Shown: in pieces, positions 33,148-43,374 of the stretch
How positions within the stretch are numbered: position 1 is the first letter of the stretch
Layout of the letters: each line of letters begins with the position of its first letter
From: Hyaloraphidium curvatum
Lineage: Eukaryota; Monoblepharomycota; Hyaloraphidiomycetes; Hyaloraphidiales; Hyaloraphidiaceae
Reading direction: 5' to 3'
DNA length: 64,000 nucleotides
Assembly: GCA_025558095.1 (NCBI GenBank)
Contig: JAIVFI010000008.1
Span: 791,322 to 855,321, forward strand
Translations under genes and position numbers: made by a program
Notes under the pieces: model-generated
What the model was told of the DNA's origin: nothing
Databases searched by the model: none
The model's input: only the letters and a program-made list of their open reading frames with translations

Positions 33148-33299
33148 TGTCAAGCGCTGGTGATCAAAGCTCGACTTTCGGTCGACCTGGGTGGAAGCCC
33201 CCTGTCGAGTCCTGCGCCACGTGTCGGTCCTCCACGCCAGTCGTCCTTTGGAACTCCGTCGCACCGCCGCAGCCTTCCTCGCCTCGCTTCGCGCACGCC

Positions 33300-34376
33300 A
33301 TGGAGAAGTTCACTCTCGGGAAACCGGACATTCGCGTCCGGGCGTCGCTTGGCCCCTCGAGCGCCAAGTTCGGGGTGCACCGGTTTCTGATCGAGGGGGC
33401 GCTGCCCGGGTTCCTTGCGGGCGCCGTGCACAGCTTGGCCGGCGTTTTCGACTCGTACGAAGTCAAAGATCACCCGGACGAGGTCCGCGCGCTGCTCAAA
33501 TGGGCTTACCAAGGTTCCAGTGCGCTGGGCACTCTATTCGTGGAGCAGCTCGAAAAGCTGTGGTCGGTCGTCACCAAGCACGGGGCGAACGCTTGCAAGA
33601 GTGCCATCGAAGCTCAGGTTCATTCCCGCCTCATTGATCTCGACGGCGATCCTTCCCCGGATTTGGAGGGACTGATCAAGTTCACCGCCCGCAACATGGC
33701 AGACTCAGTGCTGGCCAAGAACTGCATCGAAAAGCTGATCCCGCGGATGGATCTGCCGAAGTTCGAAGATCTCATCAAGGAGCTCACGGCGTTCAACGGC
33801 GCGTTTGCGGAGTGGCTCCGTGACAAGCGATCGGAGGCGGTGCGGAAGCGGAAGGCCAAACTGGAGCATGACGTCGAAGAAGCCGAGCGCGAGCTCAAGC
33901 GCATCAAGGCAACCGTCGGGGATGCTGCCGAAAGAGAGGAGGAAGCCGTGGCGCGAGCGGACGAAGCTCCTGCTCCGATCGTCCCATGCGGATCAGCTGC
34001 GGCATCGGCAGTCGTCGGAGGTTCTGCTGCGCGCGCCGATTCTCCCGTCGAGACGAGGGATGAACCGAAATCACGCAGCCCGGCTTTTCGCGGCAGCTTG
34101 CGTCGGCACGCATTCTCCGGTCATCGGGGGCCATCTCCCGCACCGAAGGCGGAGCCGGACCCGGTCGAGTCCGAGCCGAAACGGAAAAGGATCGCGCGCG
34201 TGATCAAGAAGCAACCGAGGGTTGCCGTTCCCGAGACGGAAGCGAAGCCGATCGTGCCCAAGACGGAAGCGAAGCCTGCTGCGCCCAAGACAGAAGCGAA
34301 GCCGGTCTTGACGAAGGTGGAAGAGAAGGACATCGTGCCGAAGGTGGAAATGGACTTCGTCGTGAACACGGACTAG
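33300..34376 (+). CDS. BTB/POZ-like protein with coiled coil and KTEAKP repeats
   Basis: A single exon of 358 residues, 153 bases after the acyl-CoA oxidase on the same strand. The first 110 residues resemble a BTB fold (PDIRVRASLGPSSAKFGVHR, FLIEGALPGFLAGAV, DEVRALLKWAYQGS), as in fungal BTB proteins. A helical region follows and then a charged coiled coil (KRKAKLEHDVEEAERELKRI, about 180-210). The tail is disordered, rich in Pro, Glu and Lys, with three imperfect repeats of the type PKTEAKP near the end. It is probably a scaffold or Cul3 adaptor-type protein; the partner is unknown. The frame is open upstream to 33144, but that translation is unlike the rest, so the ATG right before the BTB part was taken. 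Confidence 0.65.
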   Translation: MEKFTLGKPDIRVRASLGPSSAKFGVHRFLIEGALPGFLAGAVHSLAGVFDSYEVKDHPDEVRALLKWAYQGSSALGTLFVEQLEKLWSVVTKHGANACKSAIEAQVHSRLIDLDGDPSPDLEGLIKFTARNMADSVLAKNCIEKLIPRMDLPKFEDLIKELTAFNGAFAEWLRDKRSEAVRKRKAKLEHDVEEAERELKRIKATVGDAAEREEEAVARADEAPAPIVPCGSAAASAVVGGSAARADSPVETRDEPKSRSPAFRGSLRRHAFSGHRGPSPAPKAEPDPVESEPKRKRIARVIKKQPRVAVPETEAKPIVPKTEAKPAAPKTEAKPVLTKVEEKDIVPKVEMDFVVNTD

Positions 34377-34529
34377 ATTCGAGTCCAGCGCGATGTATCT
34401 TGACAATGGAGGCAGCGAATCCGTTCCGTGCGATACAGCAGGCAAACACCGAAGAGCTTCATTCAACGTACAACAACGGGGAATCCAATCACAGCCCATG
34501 AGCAAGCCAATGCATTCCAATCGGTGGCA

Positions 34530-35888
34530 TCACGAAGCCGCCACTGCCTCGCCCGACCTCCCTCTCGACACCACCATCATCCCCTCCACCGCCATGCACT
34601 GCAGCGCCCCCGACACCGGATCGTAGTACACCGACGCCCCCGAGAGGCACCTCTCCACGCGCCGCGACGCCGTCTCGGCCGCCCACCCGCGGATCCACGG
34701 GTCCGACAGGGCCTCCTCCGCCGAGGGGCGCAGCGACGGGTCCGTCCGGAGGAGGCGGTGCACGAAGGCGCAGGCCTCAGCGGAGACGGTGGATGCGTCC
34801 TCGGGGGGGATGGCGAAGTCGCCGTGGGTGATGCGGTGGTACAGCTCGGCGAAGGAGGCCGAGTCGCCGAAGGGGGTGCGGCCGAACAAAAGCTGGAACA
34901 CCATGCAGCCGAGGGCCCAGAGATCGATTTTGGAGGTGTAGATGGCGCCGCGGACGATCTCGGGAGGGAGGAAGAAAGGGGTGCCTAGCATGAACGGGAG
35001 GGCGGCGTGAGCGTTGGAGAACTGGGGAGGCGCGATGGGACGCACCGGTCATGGTCTTCATCCCGCCTGCGGTGTACACGGCGTCGGCCGGGGTGTGCGA
35101 AAGACTGCCTGAGCCGCTCGGGCACGGCTCGGGGTGCAAGGCCGAAGTGGAGGGGAGCGGGCTCGTGTCCAGCTGGCTACTCCCGCCGCCGTCGTCCTCC
35201 TCGCTGTCGTCGTAGTCGCAAGGGGGCACCTCGACGTCGTCCACGTAGCAGTCGGCAAAGTCTGCTAGGACTGCCGTTTCGAGGCGCTCGGGGTCCTTGA
35301 GGAAGATGTTTGAGGGCTTGACGTCGCGGTGGGTGATGCCGCGGCTGTGCAGGAACGCGAGCGTGTCGAGCAGGATCGAGGTCAGGCGGGCGGCCTGGGC
35401 CTCGGGCAGCCTGCCGCCGTGGCGGGCGAGGTAGCCGGCGAGGTCGCCGCCGCCGTAGACGTCCATGAGGAAGTACCACTTGTCCTGCGGGCAGACCGGG
35501 GGTGAGGCAAGGCCTTCCGCGGCCCCAGGGAGCCTCCCACCTTCGTCTCGAAGGCCTCGTGGTACAGCGGCAGGTGGTCGTGCAGGCGGCCGAGCTGCCC
35601 GACCGCGGCGAAGCGCCGGCGCATGGCGAGCTCGGCGGCCTTGCGGGCGGGCGACGGTGCGTCGCGTTGGCGGCCGAGCAGCCCGCCGAAGCCCTCGGCG
35701 CCCTCCGCGGCCGGTTTCGGCATTATCTTGAGCGCGAACCGCTCGGAGGCGGAGTTCTCGACGAGCTTGATCCGCGCCTCGGCGCCGGCGCCCAGCAGCT
35801 CGATGTCGCGGTACGAGCGCCGCCGCTTGCGCCCGTGGGCGAAGATGGCGCGGTCCACCGGGTCCTCGGCGGCGGCGGGGAGGGCCAT
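34530..35888 (-). CDS. Serine/threonine protein kinase, FAHGR family member 1
   Basis: Exons 35888-35541, 35484-35046 and 34984-34530 (introns 56 and 61 bases) give 413 residues. Kinase elements: glycine loop LGAGAEARIKLV, ATP-binding Lys in FALKIM, HRDVKPSN catalytic loop, DFAD in place of DFG, GTPFFLPPE in place of APE (joined across the second splice), DLWALGCMVFQLL and the final helix LRTDPSLRPSAEEALSDPWI. The core residues K, D, N and D are kept, so activity is plausible. An unusual acidic/Ser-rich insert of about 60 residues lies between DFA and the APE region (DYDDSEEDDGGG). The N-terminal FAHGRKRRRSYR and the C-terminal CLSGASVYYDPVSG are shared with the kinase at 57.4-58.5 kb, which defines a small family. 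Confidence 0.85.
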
Positions 35889-36975
35889 AGCGTGGAGTTG
35901 GGTGCGGTGTGGTGTGGTGGTGGCGGGGTGCCGGGGTCCGGGCGGGCCTTAGCGTCCTTGTGGTTTGTGAGTCAAGGCCGCCGGAGGAACTTCGAACGCC
36001 GGTCCGCCGGAGGCACTGCCGGCCGATGATGTCGGGCTGCTCGGGACCAGTCCAGCTCGTCCCGACCTGAACCGGCTCTGACCGCGGTCGTAGGCAAGCG
36101 CGATGTGGCGTCGTTTGGAGCGGTCCCCAAAATGTCGGCGGGCCTGGGCCGTCGGCGCGGGCCGCTCGGCTGGTTCAAACGCCGAGAACCCCAGAGCGGG
36201 AACCTTGTCCGAAGAATTCGCAGGTAACCAAATGCACAGGCACTCCACAGTGCAAGTGCCGGCCAGAATCACCCGTCCCCCGGCCCGCCTGGCGAAGTTC
36301 CCGAGGGCGTGCGCACCCATGCTTGCTGGGCACCTGGCCGACCCGGCGAATCGGTACCACACGTCTCCCCGGCTTCCGGCCGCATCGCATGGAGCTGCTC
36401 CGTGCACCTGCTGACTGGCAGACCGGCCTCCGCAACGCTCCGGCGGCTTGCGGCTGGCGGCCCGCATCGACGATTGGCCTGCCGCCTTGCCGCAGCCCGG
36501 ACCCGAAGGGTCCGCCTTTCCGCGGATCGAACGCGATGGTCCGAGGGATCGCGGGACCGCGTCGCAACCTGTTCCTGCGGGGTTTTCCCAAAAGACAGCC
36601 GCCATGATTCCGCGAGCTCGGCAAGTAGGGGTAACCCCGGGGGCGCCCGGGCGGATGCGGAGCTTTGCCACCGGCGGCGGCATCGGCGGGGTCCGCAGGG
36701 AATAGTCAGGAGATCCTGCGTCCTCAAGTCCAGAGCGTCGGCGGCGGCCGCAGGGTCCGGTCGCCCATTTCCCTTTCGCGATTAGGCTTCGGCAGGGGCC
36801 GACAATTCGAGGGCTCCGTTGAGCAATCGGCTGTTGGAAGAGGAGCTTGCGACCCCATCCCCGTGACCAAAGTGCTCCGAATGGAACGCCGAGAAGAGCC
36901 CTGTTGATCCTCACCATGCCTACACGCAGCTCTTCAAGCAGCCGTGCCGACCTTGCCACCCTTCGACGCCGCTCT
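35889..36975. other. Intergenic, 1.09 kb
   Basis: Upstream of the kinase. A long minus-strand open frame (35949-37148) crosses it, but its translation is Arg/Ser/Pro-rich and lacks any domain; I treat it as chance. Its right end overlaps a MYND relic. Confidence 0.4.
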
Positions 36976-37066
36976 TCAGAGGCACTCGGCCTTGTGCCCG
37001 TCCTTCCACGCCGCGACCTGGCACACCTTGGAGAGTGCCGCAAGACGTTGCACGGCACGACGGAAG
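36976..37066 (-). pseudogene. MYND zinc-finger relic
   Basis: Reading minus from 37027 gives VCQVAAWKDGHKAEC and a stop at 36976, the second half of a MYND finger. The preceding bases (to about 37066) encode the first half, CNV.RH, in another frame, with the YCS part damaged. It is a decayed finger, probably the 3' end of a lost family member. Confidence 0.6.
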
Positions 37067-37168
37067 GGTGGTTTCCCCGTCGGTCGTTGGTGTGACTCGT
37101 AGTTCGAAGGATCTGGTTCACTAGAGCGCCGCACCAATGAGATGCCATCGAATAATCTATTGTCAGGA

Positions 37169-37184
37169 CACATTACTGACGTGT
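37169..37184. repeat. 16-base direct repeat, left copy
   Basis: CACATTACTGACGTGT, repeated exactly at 38209-38224. The two copies bracket the retroelement-like frame at 37226-38149. Confidence 0.75.
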
Positions 37185-37225
37185 AATGAGGAGCTAGCAA
37201 TCCCACCGTACACTTAGAAATCCCC

Positions 37226-38149
37226 CTACGCCCCAAGAATCAGCTCCTCATCTACATTCAAACCAAAAGCGACCGGCGCGGGGGCCGGAGCGTTGACAGC
37301 GGCGGCTTCGGTGCACAGCTGAAGCCAGTGTTGGAGTTGGGCCGCGACGCCAAGAGCCCAGGCCACCGCGATCCGTTCGCGGAAGCGCCGCACAAAACGA
37401 GAGTAAAGGCCATCGAGGTCCACGGGCTGCCCATCGCGGCCGACGATCCCGGGATACTGGATGCGCCCCATCTCCGAGGAGAAGCGCGAGAAAGTGGCAG
37501 AGACAGCGCTGTACGAATCAAAAGCAAGCACGATCAGAGGGTAGAAGTTGGCGTTGAAGACGAAACGGGAGTAGTCCTTCCTGGCGGCCTCGACCCGCCG
37601 TTCGACTGCGTGGCCCGGGACCGAGAAGACCAGGCCCGTGTGCAAATGGGCCATAGAGGTGAGGGTCTTGATCTCGAGCAACCACCGTTTCCGGGTTTCG
37701 CGGTGCGTGATGAGAATGTCGCCAAGGCGGCCAGCATCCGCAGGCGTGGGCGGGGTGACAGTCTCGTAGCCATGCGCAAGGAGGTTTGGCGGCATGGGGT
37801 GCACGCGGAGGAGCGGGATGGAGCGAAGCGCCGCGCGGATGGCCGCGCAAATGTCGTCGTGACCAGGACTGAAGAGATCCCGGCCATAGCAGCCCGAGAA
37901 CGCGTGCTCCCCCGTCAGCGACATGGCCGATCGCTTGCAGCCCCGCCGGCAGGGCAAGGAAAGACCAGGGTAGTCGGCCTCGTGCAGGAGCGGGAGGCAA
38001 AGCCGGAAGCGTACAAGTAAGCGGAAAAAGTTGTTGCGAATGTGGTTGGCAAGCAGCGCGGGAGAGGCAGTCAGGAAAGCCGACAGGCCGTCCTGCGCCT
38101 GGACGAGCCGCTTGCGGCGCTCCAGACCAGCGGAAGTGTCGGGTTGCAA
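37226..38149 (-). mobile_element. Non-LTR-retroelement-like C-terminal domain (Cys/His motif and restriction-like endonuclease)
   Basis: An open frame of 307 residues resembling the region that follows reverse transcriptase in endonuclease-bearing non-LTR elements of protists and fungi. The order is typical: RLLVRFRLCLPLL; a Cys/His cluster (CRRGCKRSAMSLTGEHAFSGC, then GHDD); and a PD-(D/E)XK-like core, GDILITHRETRKRWLLEIKT (about 155-174), whose D and E-x-K would be the metal-binding residues. FYPLIVLAFDSYSA follows, as in that domain family. No reverse transcriptase is left beside it. The frame is intact, so it could be a domesticated fragment or a recent truncated insertion. It is bracketed by a 16-base direct repeat about 1.04 kb apart. 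Family assignment rests on motif order only. Confidence 0.55.
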
Positions 38150-38208
38150 GGCAATCAGAGCCGCGAGGCGGCGCTGGTCCTCGAGACGCGTAAGGTCGCT
38201 CTGCAGGC

Positions 38209-38224
38209 CACATTACTGACGTGT
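38209..38224. repeat. 16-base direct repeat, right copy
   Basis: Exact second copy of the repeat at 37169-37184; a possible target-site duplication. Confidence 0.75.
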
Positions 38225-38308
38225 CGTCTCTCAGTCTGGGTATGAAGGTACTATGATGTAAGGGGGTGAGGCTTGTTAGAAAAAGGAATGTCATCCCTTC
38301 CGTCAAAA

Positions 38309-39958
38309 TCAGTTAAGATCTCCACCCTTTCGCATGATCAGCAGCTGCGCAAGCAGCGGGCAGCACATGGTGTACCACTCCCCGTCCCGGGACGGGCCCA
38401 ACGTGGGCAGCACGCACATCTCGGCCTCGTCCCCGGGCACCGCGTGAAAGGGCCCCCGTAGGAGCGTCGCGTTGCCGTATCCGAGACCGACGGACCCGGC
38501 CAACACAGTGGTGTTCTGCACGAAGAGCAACACGGCGAATCCTGAGTGCGCGGAGGCACAGCCGGGACGGGTGCCGGGGATGCGCACGACGGCTTCGGTG
38601 TGCATGGCCGTGCGCGTTCGGAATCGCGTGCACGCGGCGGCGAGCAGCGCGCTGCCTCCTGGAGCAGGGCCCGCGGCGGGGAACGAGAAGCGCTTGGAAA
38701 TGGCCACACGGACCGCATTGCCGGGGATCGGCCACGCACGGTGTTCCCCCCCGAAGGTCCCATTGGAATGCTCCGCAAAGGGCACGAAGGGCCCCAGCGT
38801 GGAAGCGTAGCCGATCGGGTTAAGCGGATCTGGTCCGAGCAGTTCCAAGAGCCTGTAGCCGTAAGAGAAGCCGCGCGCCCCCTGCTCTGTCGAGAAATCG
38901 GCCGCGCTGTCCGCGATCGCAGTGTCCTCGACGTTGTGCGCCATGACCCCGCGGCACCCCGCCTCGTCCCACGCCTCGCCCAGCACGTCATACATGCGCT
39001 GCACGGACGATCCTGGGCGGCACCCCACGAGGTCCTCGAATTCGACCTCGACCGACTCCACGCTGGTGCCCTCCTGCGCGTACCGTCCCGCCTGCACGAG
39101 ACCGTGGAACTCGCGCATCCAGTCTCGCTTTTTGGCCAGCACGGGTCCGGACCAGTTTGCAAACCGCCACCACCCGCTTTCCTTGGCATCCTGGCGAGCG
39201 AGGAGCACGATCGCCGTGCGCGGGAATAGCCGGATCCACCCGTCGATGAAGGCCAGGGAATCGTTCCAGCCGCCGCCGATGGAGCCGTCCATGAAGAGGT
39301 TGATCGACTTGAAACCGCTCGTGACGAAGCCGGGGACGTGCTCCATCATCTCCCCAACCAGCAGCCGCAGCAGGGCGTCCGACCGCGGGCCGTCGTACCT
39401 GTTGAACCACGCAGGCTTGTGAGCCAGGCTGGTCAGGGACCAGTGCCCGCCTCGCCAGCCGTCCGCGTGGCCCTGCACCGCCAGGTGGCGCTCGGTCGCG
39501 GCACGAGCCGCCGCGAGCGATGCCCTGTTGCCCCCGACCAGCGCCGAGAAGATGCCCGCGTTCTCGCCCCGGATGTTGTAGCAACGGAAGGCCGAATTGA
39601 GCAGGCGTACCAGCGAGGTAGAGCCGGAACGGCCCTGTGCCATGACCAGGACGGTGTCGAACCGAAGGGCGCGGGGGGCGCCGCCACGGAAGCATGCGGG
39701 TGACGGGGGCCCGAGGGCCGAGAGCGAGCGGATCAGGGGCGCGTAGTAAGGCAGAGCTGACGGCAAGGTCCTCGGCCCCAGGGCGAGTTGCTCCGGGGAA
39801 AGTGCGGATTGCGACACCATGGCCACGTTGTGGAGGAAGATTACGCCCAACAGGACGGAACAACCGCCCAGGACGAACGCCGGCATCGCCGAGGACAGGA
39901 GGCGACGGGGCGCGGGGCCGCGGGCCCAAGTGGCGGCCACCATCTCCAACCGAAGCAT
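38309..39958 (-). CDS. Sulfotransferase-like type II membrane protein
   Basis: A single exon of 549 residues. A hydrophobic segment near residues 24-46 (PAFVLGGCSVLLGVIFLHNVAMV) after a short basic tail suggests a Golgi-type single-pass membrane anchor. The lumenal part starts with VLVMAQGRSGSTSLVRLLN (about 104-122), the 5'-phosphosulfate-binding loop pattern (G-R-S-G-S-T) of sulfotransferases that use PAPS. RLFPRTAIVLLARQDAKESGWW resembles the 3'-phosphate-binding segment (the R plus a later S). The region after about residue 380 is not recognised and may be an extra glycan-related domain. The likely role is sulfation of a carbohydrate or glycoprotein in the secretory pathway. Alternative starts at Met6 or Met25 would not remove the anchor. 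Confidence 0.7.
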   Translation of the reverse strand: MLRLEMVAATWARGPAPRRLLSSAMPAFVLGGCSVLLGVIFLHNVAMVSQSALSPEQLALGPRTLPSALPYYAPLIRSLSALGPPSPACFRGGAPRALRFDTVLVMAQGRSGSTSLVRLLNSAFRCYNIRGENAGIFSALVGGNRASLAAARAATERHLAVQGHADGWRGGHWSLTSLAHKPAWFNRYDGPRSDALLRLLVGEMMEHVPGFVTSGFKSINLFMDGSIGGGWNDSLAFIDGWIRLFPRTAIVLLARQDAKESGWWRFANWSGPVLAKKRDWMREFHGLVQAGRYAQEGTSVESVEVEFEDLVGCRPGSSVQRMYDVLGEAWDEAGCRGVMAHNVEDTAIADSAADFSTEQGARGFSYGYRLLELLGPDPLNPIGYASTLGPFVPFAEHSNGTFGGEHRAWPIPGNAVRVAISKRFSFPAAGPAPGGSALLAAACTRFRTRTAMHTEAVVRIPGTRPGCASAHSGFAVLLFVQNTTVLAGSVGLGYGNATLLRGPFHAVPGDEAEMCVLPTLGPSRDGEWYTMCCPLLAQLLIMRKGGDLN

Positions 39959-41186
39959 GGCACCCGGTGCGTGGTGTTTGTGGCTGCCGCTGACTGCCGC
40001 ACGCTCCAGCCGTCATTCCGCAGAGAATCCCTGCCCGTGGGCTGCAAGCGCAAAGTACGCCAGAGTCGAGAGGCAACGGGTAGCATTGCCATTTTGAACA
40101 TCCGCCGGATCACGGCGCGCTGGACGGCAGTCACCGTCCGAGGCCGGAGGTCGCGATCGGAGAAACTCGCCACAGTTGGGGAGCTGCACATTCGGTCCGC
40201 ATTACAGCACCAACTGTCCCACATGGCCTCAAGGTAAGCCTCCATCGGCTTGCAACCCTTTGTTGCCGCCCGTACCCCGCTGCGTGCCCTTCTCTACGCA
40301 ACCAGCCATCCTCAACAGAAGCCTCGAGTTGCGTCGTCGGCAACAACTCGTCAAGCCGACTCCCGGACGGCAACAAACTCGTCCACCGAAGACGAAGCAG
40401 CCGGAACCCGTGGCCGGGTTGGTATCCGAGAAAGACTGCCGCTCAAACATTCTAGCGTTCTGTTCGAGCCCGCGCCCGACCCGCTGGTGCGCCCACGTCC
40501 TCCCCCGTGACGGGCTTCATGGCTCGAGCTCCGGCCATCCGAGGCGGGCGCGACGACTCTGGGGGCCCCATTACGTCCGCGGGCCGACCGTGTGTCGGAC
40601 AGCACGGAGTCCGCGGCCAGCCGGTGCTGTCCCTGCCGGCGTACAAGCAGCGCCACAGCCCTGAACCGCGTGGGCACCAGCTCCTACCAGGCTCACGGCG
40701 AGCACTGGTGGAACATGAACATCCCCAGGAGGAAGCCCCAGAGCGCGCCCAGCGCAAAGGGGACCGCGGCGGCGGGGCACGCGGCCATTGCCAGTTTCCC
40801 CGGCGGCAGAGCAACGGTGCGGACGCGGCTGCTAGCCCATTCGATTTCTTGCCGCGCTTGTGGCCCTCGGGAAAATGGGAGGGGCCCGGCCGGCTGCCGC
40901 ACGCGTGCGATCGGTGCGGCATGTCCTGCGCCCACCCCAGCCATCGTCGGTTGTTCCCTGCGCTCCGTCAGCAGATGACGCCGCTTCGCCATCATTGGTA
41001 TGCCGTCCTGCCCAGGTGGGCAGATTCAGACGCCTCACGATGAGGATGAAATGCCTCACCAGTCGCCGTACGAGTTTGAGTAGCAACAATCAGTTCGGGC
41101 ACCTGAGTTCCGTTCCGGTCCTCAAAGACTCGAAAAGCAATACTCCGAAAAGCAATACCATCCACACCCGTCTGTGTCTTCTCAAT
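39959..41186. other. Intergenic, 1.23 kb
   Basis: Between the sulfotransferase-like gene and the 3' end of the flavoprotein gene. One short minus frame (40693-40995) encodes a hydrophobic stretch (AVPFALGALWGFLLGMFMF), but no convincing gene structure could be built around it. Nothing else recognised. Confidence 0.35.
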
Positions 41187-43007
41187 CTACATCTTCGACT
41201 CCCCGCCCGTCCTTTGACCACCACCTTTGACATCGCCTTCATCGCGATCCGCTCTCGCATCCTTCCCCTCCGGGGCTGTTTTACCCTCGCCGCTTTCCCC
41301 GCTAACATCCCCCTCGGCAGGCTCCGGCTCCAGCTCCGGTTCCGGCATCAGCACCCCCTTGTCCGCCCTCACCACCACCCCCGGGTTCATCACCCCCACC
41401 GGATCGCAACCCTCCTTCTCCCTCGCCACCCTCTCCACCCACCCCCCCCCGGCCCCCGTCCTCGCCAGCCTCCCCCTCGCCGCCACCCTGCCCCCGGCCT
41501 CGACGATCGCCGCCGCGCACTTCGCCCTGAGCTCGCCCCACTGCTTCGCCATGCCCGCGGGGGAATCGTACCGCGCCGGGCCGGCGAACGCCAAAGAGGG
41601 GTACGCCTGCCGCCGCCCGATGCGCGAGACGCGGAGGGTCCACAGCGCGCCTTCCCGCTCCGCGACCCGCATGGCGCCGTCGATGCAGGCCGCCAGTTGT
41701 GCCCAGGGGCACGAGAACTCGAGGGTGCCGGAGACGATGCCGGAGAGGAGGAGGGCGTCGCGGAGGTACGGGAGGGTGGTGGGCGTCGGTTGGCCGGGAG
41801 GGGGGTCGGCGAGGACGTCCGAGGGCGGCGGGAGGACGCCGGCGTGGGAGCGGAGGAGGCGCGAGGCGGTGCCGGCGGCGGCAGAAGTGGGGAAGGCGAG
41901 GCGGATGGTGGTGCGCGGGTCGGTGCCGAGGGGGCGGCCGGCGAGGATGGCGACGGGGGAGGGGTCGGTGAGGAGCATTTCGGTGGGGTTGAGGCCGGAT
42001 TCGGCGATCGCTGGGTCGGGGAATGGGCGGTGTGAGTCGAGGAGGATCAGTGGTCGGGGCGAAGGAGGTCGCCCACCCTGGAGCGCCGCTAGACCCTTTT
42101 CCAGCGTCTCGAACAGGAACGTGCAGGAAGCCCGCTGGGTGGCGCGCGGCTGGAGACGCAGGGTGACCTCGGTGATGATCCCCAAGGCCCCTTCAGAGCC
42201 CACGAACACGTCCTCCCCATCTTGGACCGCCACGTCGCGGACCCCGGCCGGCGTCGCCACCTTCAAAGCCACCGCGTGCTGGGCCACATGCTCGCCGTCC
42301 GTGTGGGAGAACTGCGGGTACGCCCGCGTGGCGATCCAGCCCCCGACCGTCGAGTACTCCCACGCCTCAGGCAGCGCCGCGAAGGTGAGCCTGCCGGATG
42401 TCCGCTGCTCGAGCTGCGCGAGGAACAGCTGCCCCGTCGCGCCGGCCTGCACGCGCGCCGTCATTGTCCCTTCGTCGATGGCCAGCACCCGGTCCATGTG
42501 GCGCGTCAGGTCGACCGCGATGGCGCCGGCCAACGCGTTCGGCATCGGCTCCACGGCGCCGCCGCCCGAGGTCCCGCCGCCGAACGGAACCACGTGGACG
42601 CAGTTCTCCGCGCACCAATCCAGGAGCTTGATCACGTCGTCCTCGGATTTCGGGTAGGCGACCAGGTCGGGCGGCGAGGGGAAGTGCATGCAGCCGCCCC
42701 GGAGCACGTCCTCGGGGCCACATCCGTAGTTGTGCCGCAGCCGATCGAGGCCGGTCGACGAGCACATCGCGGCGACATTCGGCGGCAGCGACGACGCGTC
42801 GATTCGGGGCGGTCTGAGTCCCCTCGCCGTCTCGACGAACGCCGACGGCCACGGCCGGGGAACGCGCGTCCGCGGGGCACGGAGTGCCGGTTTGGCCTCG
42901 CTCAGCGCCCGCCCCACGGCCAGCACGGCGGCAGGGGGGACGCGGTCGATGCCGTCCTCGCGGCCGAAGCCCCAGTTGCTCCGCTCGGGCGGGCGCTTGG
43001 GGGGCAT
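41187..43007 (-). CDS. Alkyl-DHAP-synthase-like FAD-binding protein
   Basis: A single exon of 606 residues in the FAD-linked oxidase (VAO/PCMH) family. Early RPPERSNWGFG and HNYGCGPEDVLRGG are followed by the FAD site: VVPFGGGTSGGGAVEP, IAVDLTRHMDRVLAIDEGT, ARVQAGATG and WEYSTVGGWIATRAYPQFS. GSEGALGIITEVTLRL and the substrate domain come next. GGTS, the DLTRM-like block and TVGGWIATR together point to alkylglycerone-phosphate synthase rather than D-lactate dehydrogenase; that enzyme swaps the acyl chain of acyl-DHAP for a fatty alcohol in ether-lipid synthesis. The protein ends in a charged tail and SKM, a good PTS1 form, which agrees with a peroxisomal site. The frame is open further upstream (43151), but the ATG at 43007 precedes the conserved part. 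The second half is less conserved, so an unusual substrate is possible. Confidence 0.75.
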   Translation of the reverse strand: MPPKRPPERSNWGFGREDGIDRVPPAAVLAVGRALSEAKPALRAPRTRVPRPWPSAFVETARGLRPPRIDASSLPPNVAAMCSSTGLDRLRHNYGCGPEDVLRGGCMHFPSPPDLVAYPKSEDDVIKLLDWCAENCVHVVPFGGGTSGGGAVEPMPNALAGAIAVDLTRHMDRVLAIDEGTMTARVQAGATGQLFLAQLEQRTSGRLTFAALPEAWEYSTVGGWIATRAYPQFSHTDGEHVAQHAVALKVATPAGVRDVAVQDGEDVFVGSEGALGIITEVTLRLQPRATQRASCTFLFETLEKGLAALQGGRPPSPRPLILLDSHRPFPDPAIAESGLNPTEMLLTDPSPVAILAGRPLGTDPRTTIRLAFPTSAAAGTASRLLRSHAGVLPPPSDVLADPPPGQPTPTTLPYLRDALLLSGIVSGTLEFSCPWAQLAACIDGAMRVAEREGALWTLRVSRIGRRQAYPSLAFAGPARYDSPAGMAKQWGELRAKCAAAIVEAGGRVAARGRLARTGAGGGWVERVAREKEGCDPVGVMNPGVVVRADKGVLMPEPELEPEPAEGDVSGESGEGKTAPEGKDARADRDEGDVKGGGQRTGGESKM

Positions 43008-43198
43008 TTTATTCGGCACGGGTGCGCTTAGAGGTCCCAGCGGCACGGTTACATACGGCACGGTTGGAAGAGACACCAGGTCCAGAGTGTCGTTGGGGCC
43101 AGAAGAAACACAACACGATCTTCTTTGTCTGCTTTGTCTGTTGTAAGGCACAGACGCCCGGTGGACGCGGGCCCGCGACAGACGGGGACGTCAAGCTC

Positions 43199-43278
43199 TC
43201 GCGGTGCGGCGGTTGCAAGGTCTCACGGTACTCCAAGGCGTGCCAAGTGAAGGTCACAAGGACGAGTGCATCAAAGGA
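43199..43278 (+). pseudogene. MYND zinc-finger relic
   Basis: Plus strand reads RCGGCKVSRY, then SKACQ (the Cys between Tyr and Ser is missing), and after a frameshift EGHKDECIK. All parts of a MYND finger are present in order but disrupted. No gene body belongs to it. Confidence 0.6.
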
Positions 43279-43374
43279 TACGCGTCGGGCGGTGGCAAGG
43301 CCGGCACGTCGGTTGAAGTGCAGAATGCGGGCACACATGATTCGGATTCACGAGACTTCGTTTTCTCCGGCTCC

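Noticed and set aside
35949-37148. 399-residue minus-strand open frame
   Set aside because: No domain, Arg/Ser/Pro-rich, and it crosses a decayed MYND finger in another frame; judged chance openness of GC-rich DNA.
40693-40995. Possible 100-residue membrane protein on the minus strand
   Set aside because: One hydrophobic stretch only; attempts to add a spliced C-terminus gave low-complexity sequence in every frame.
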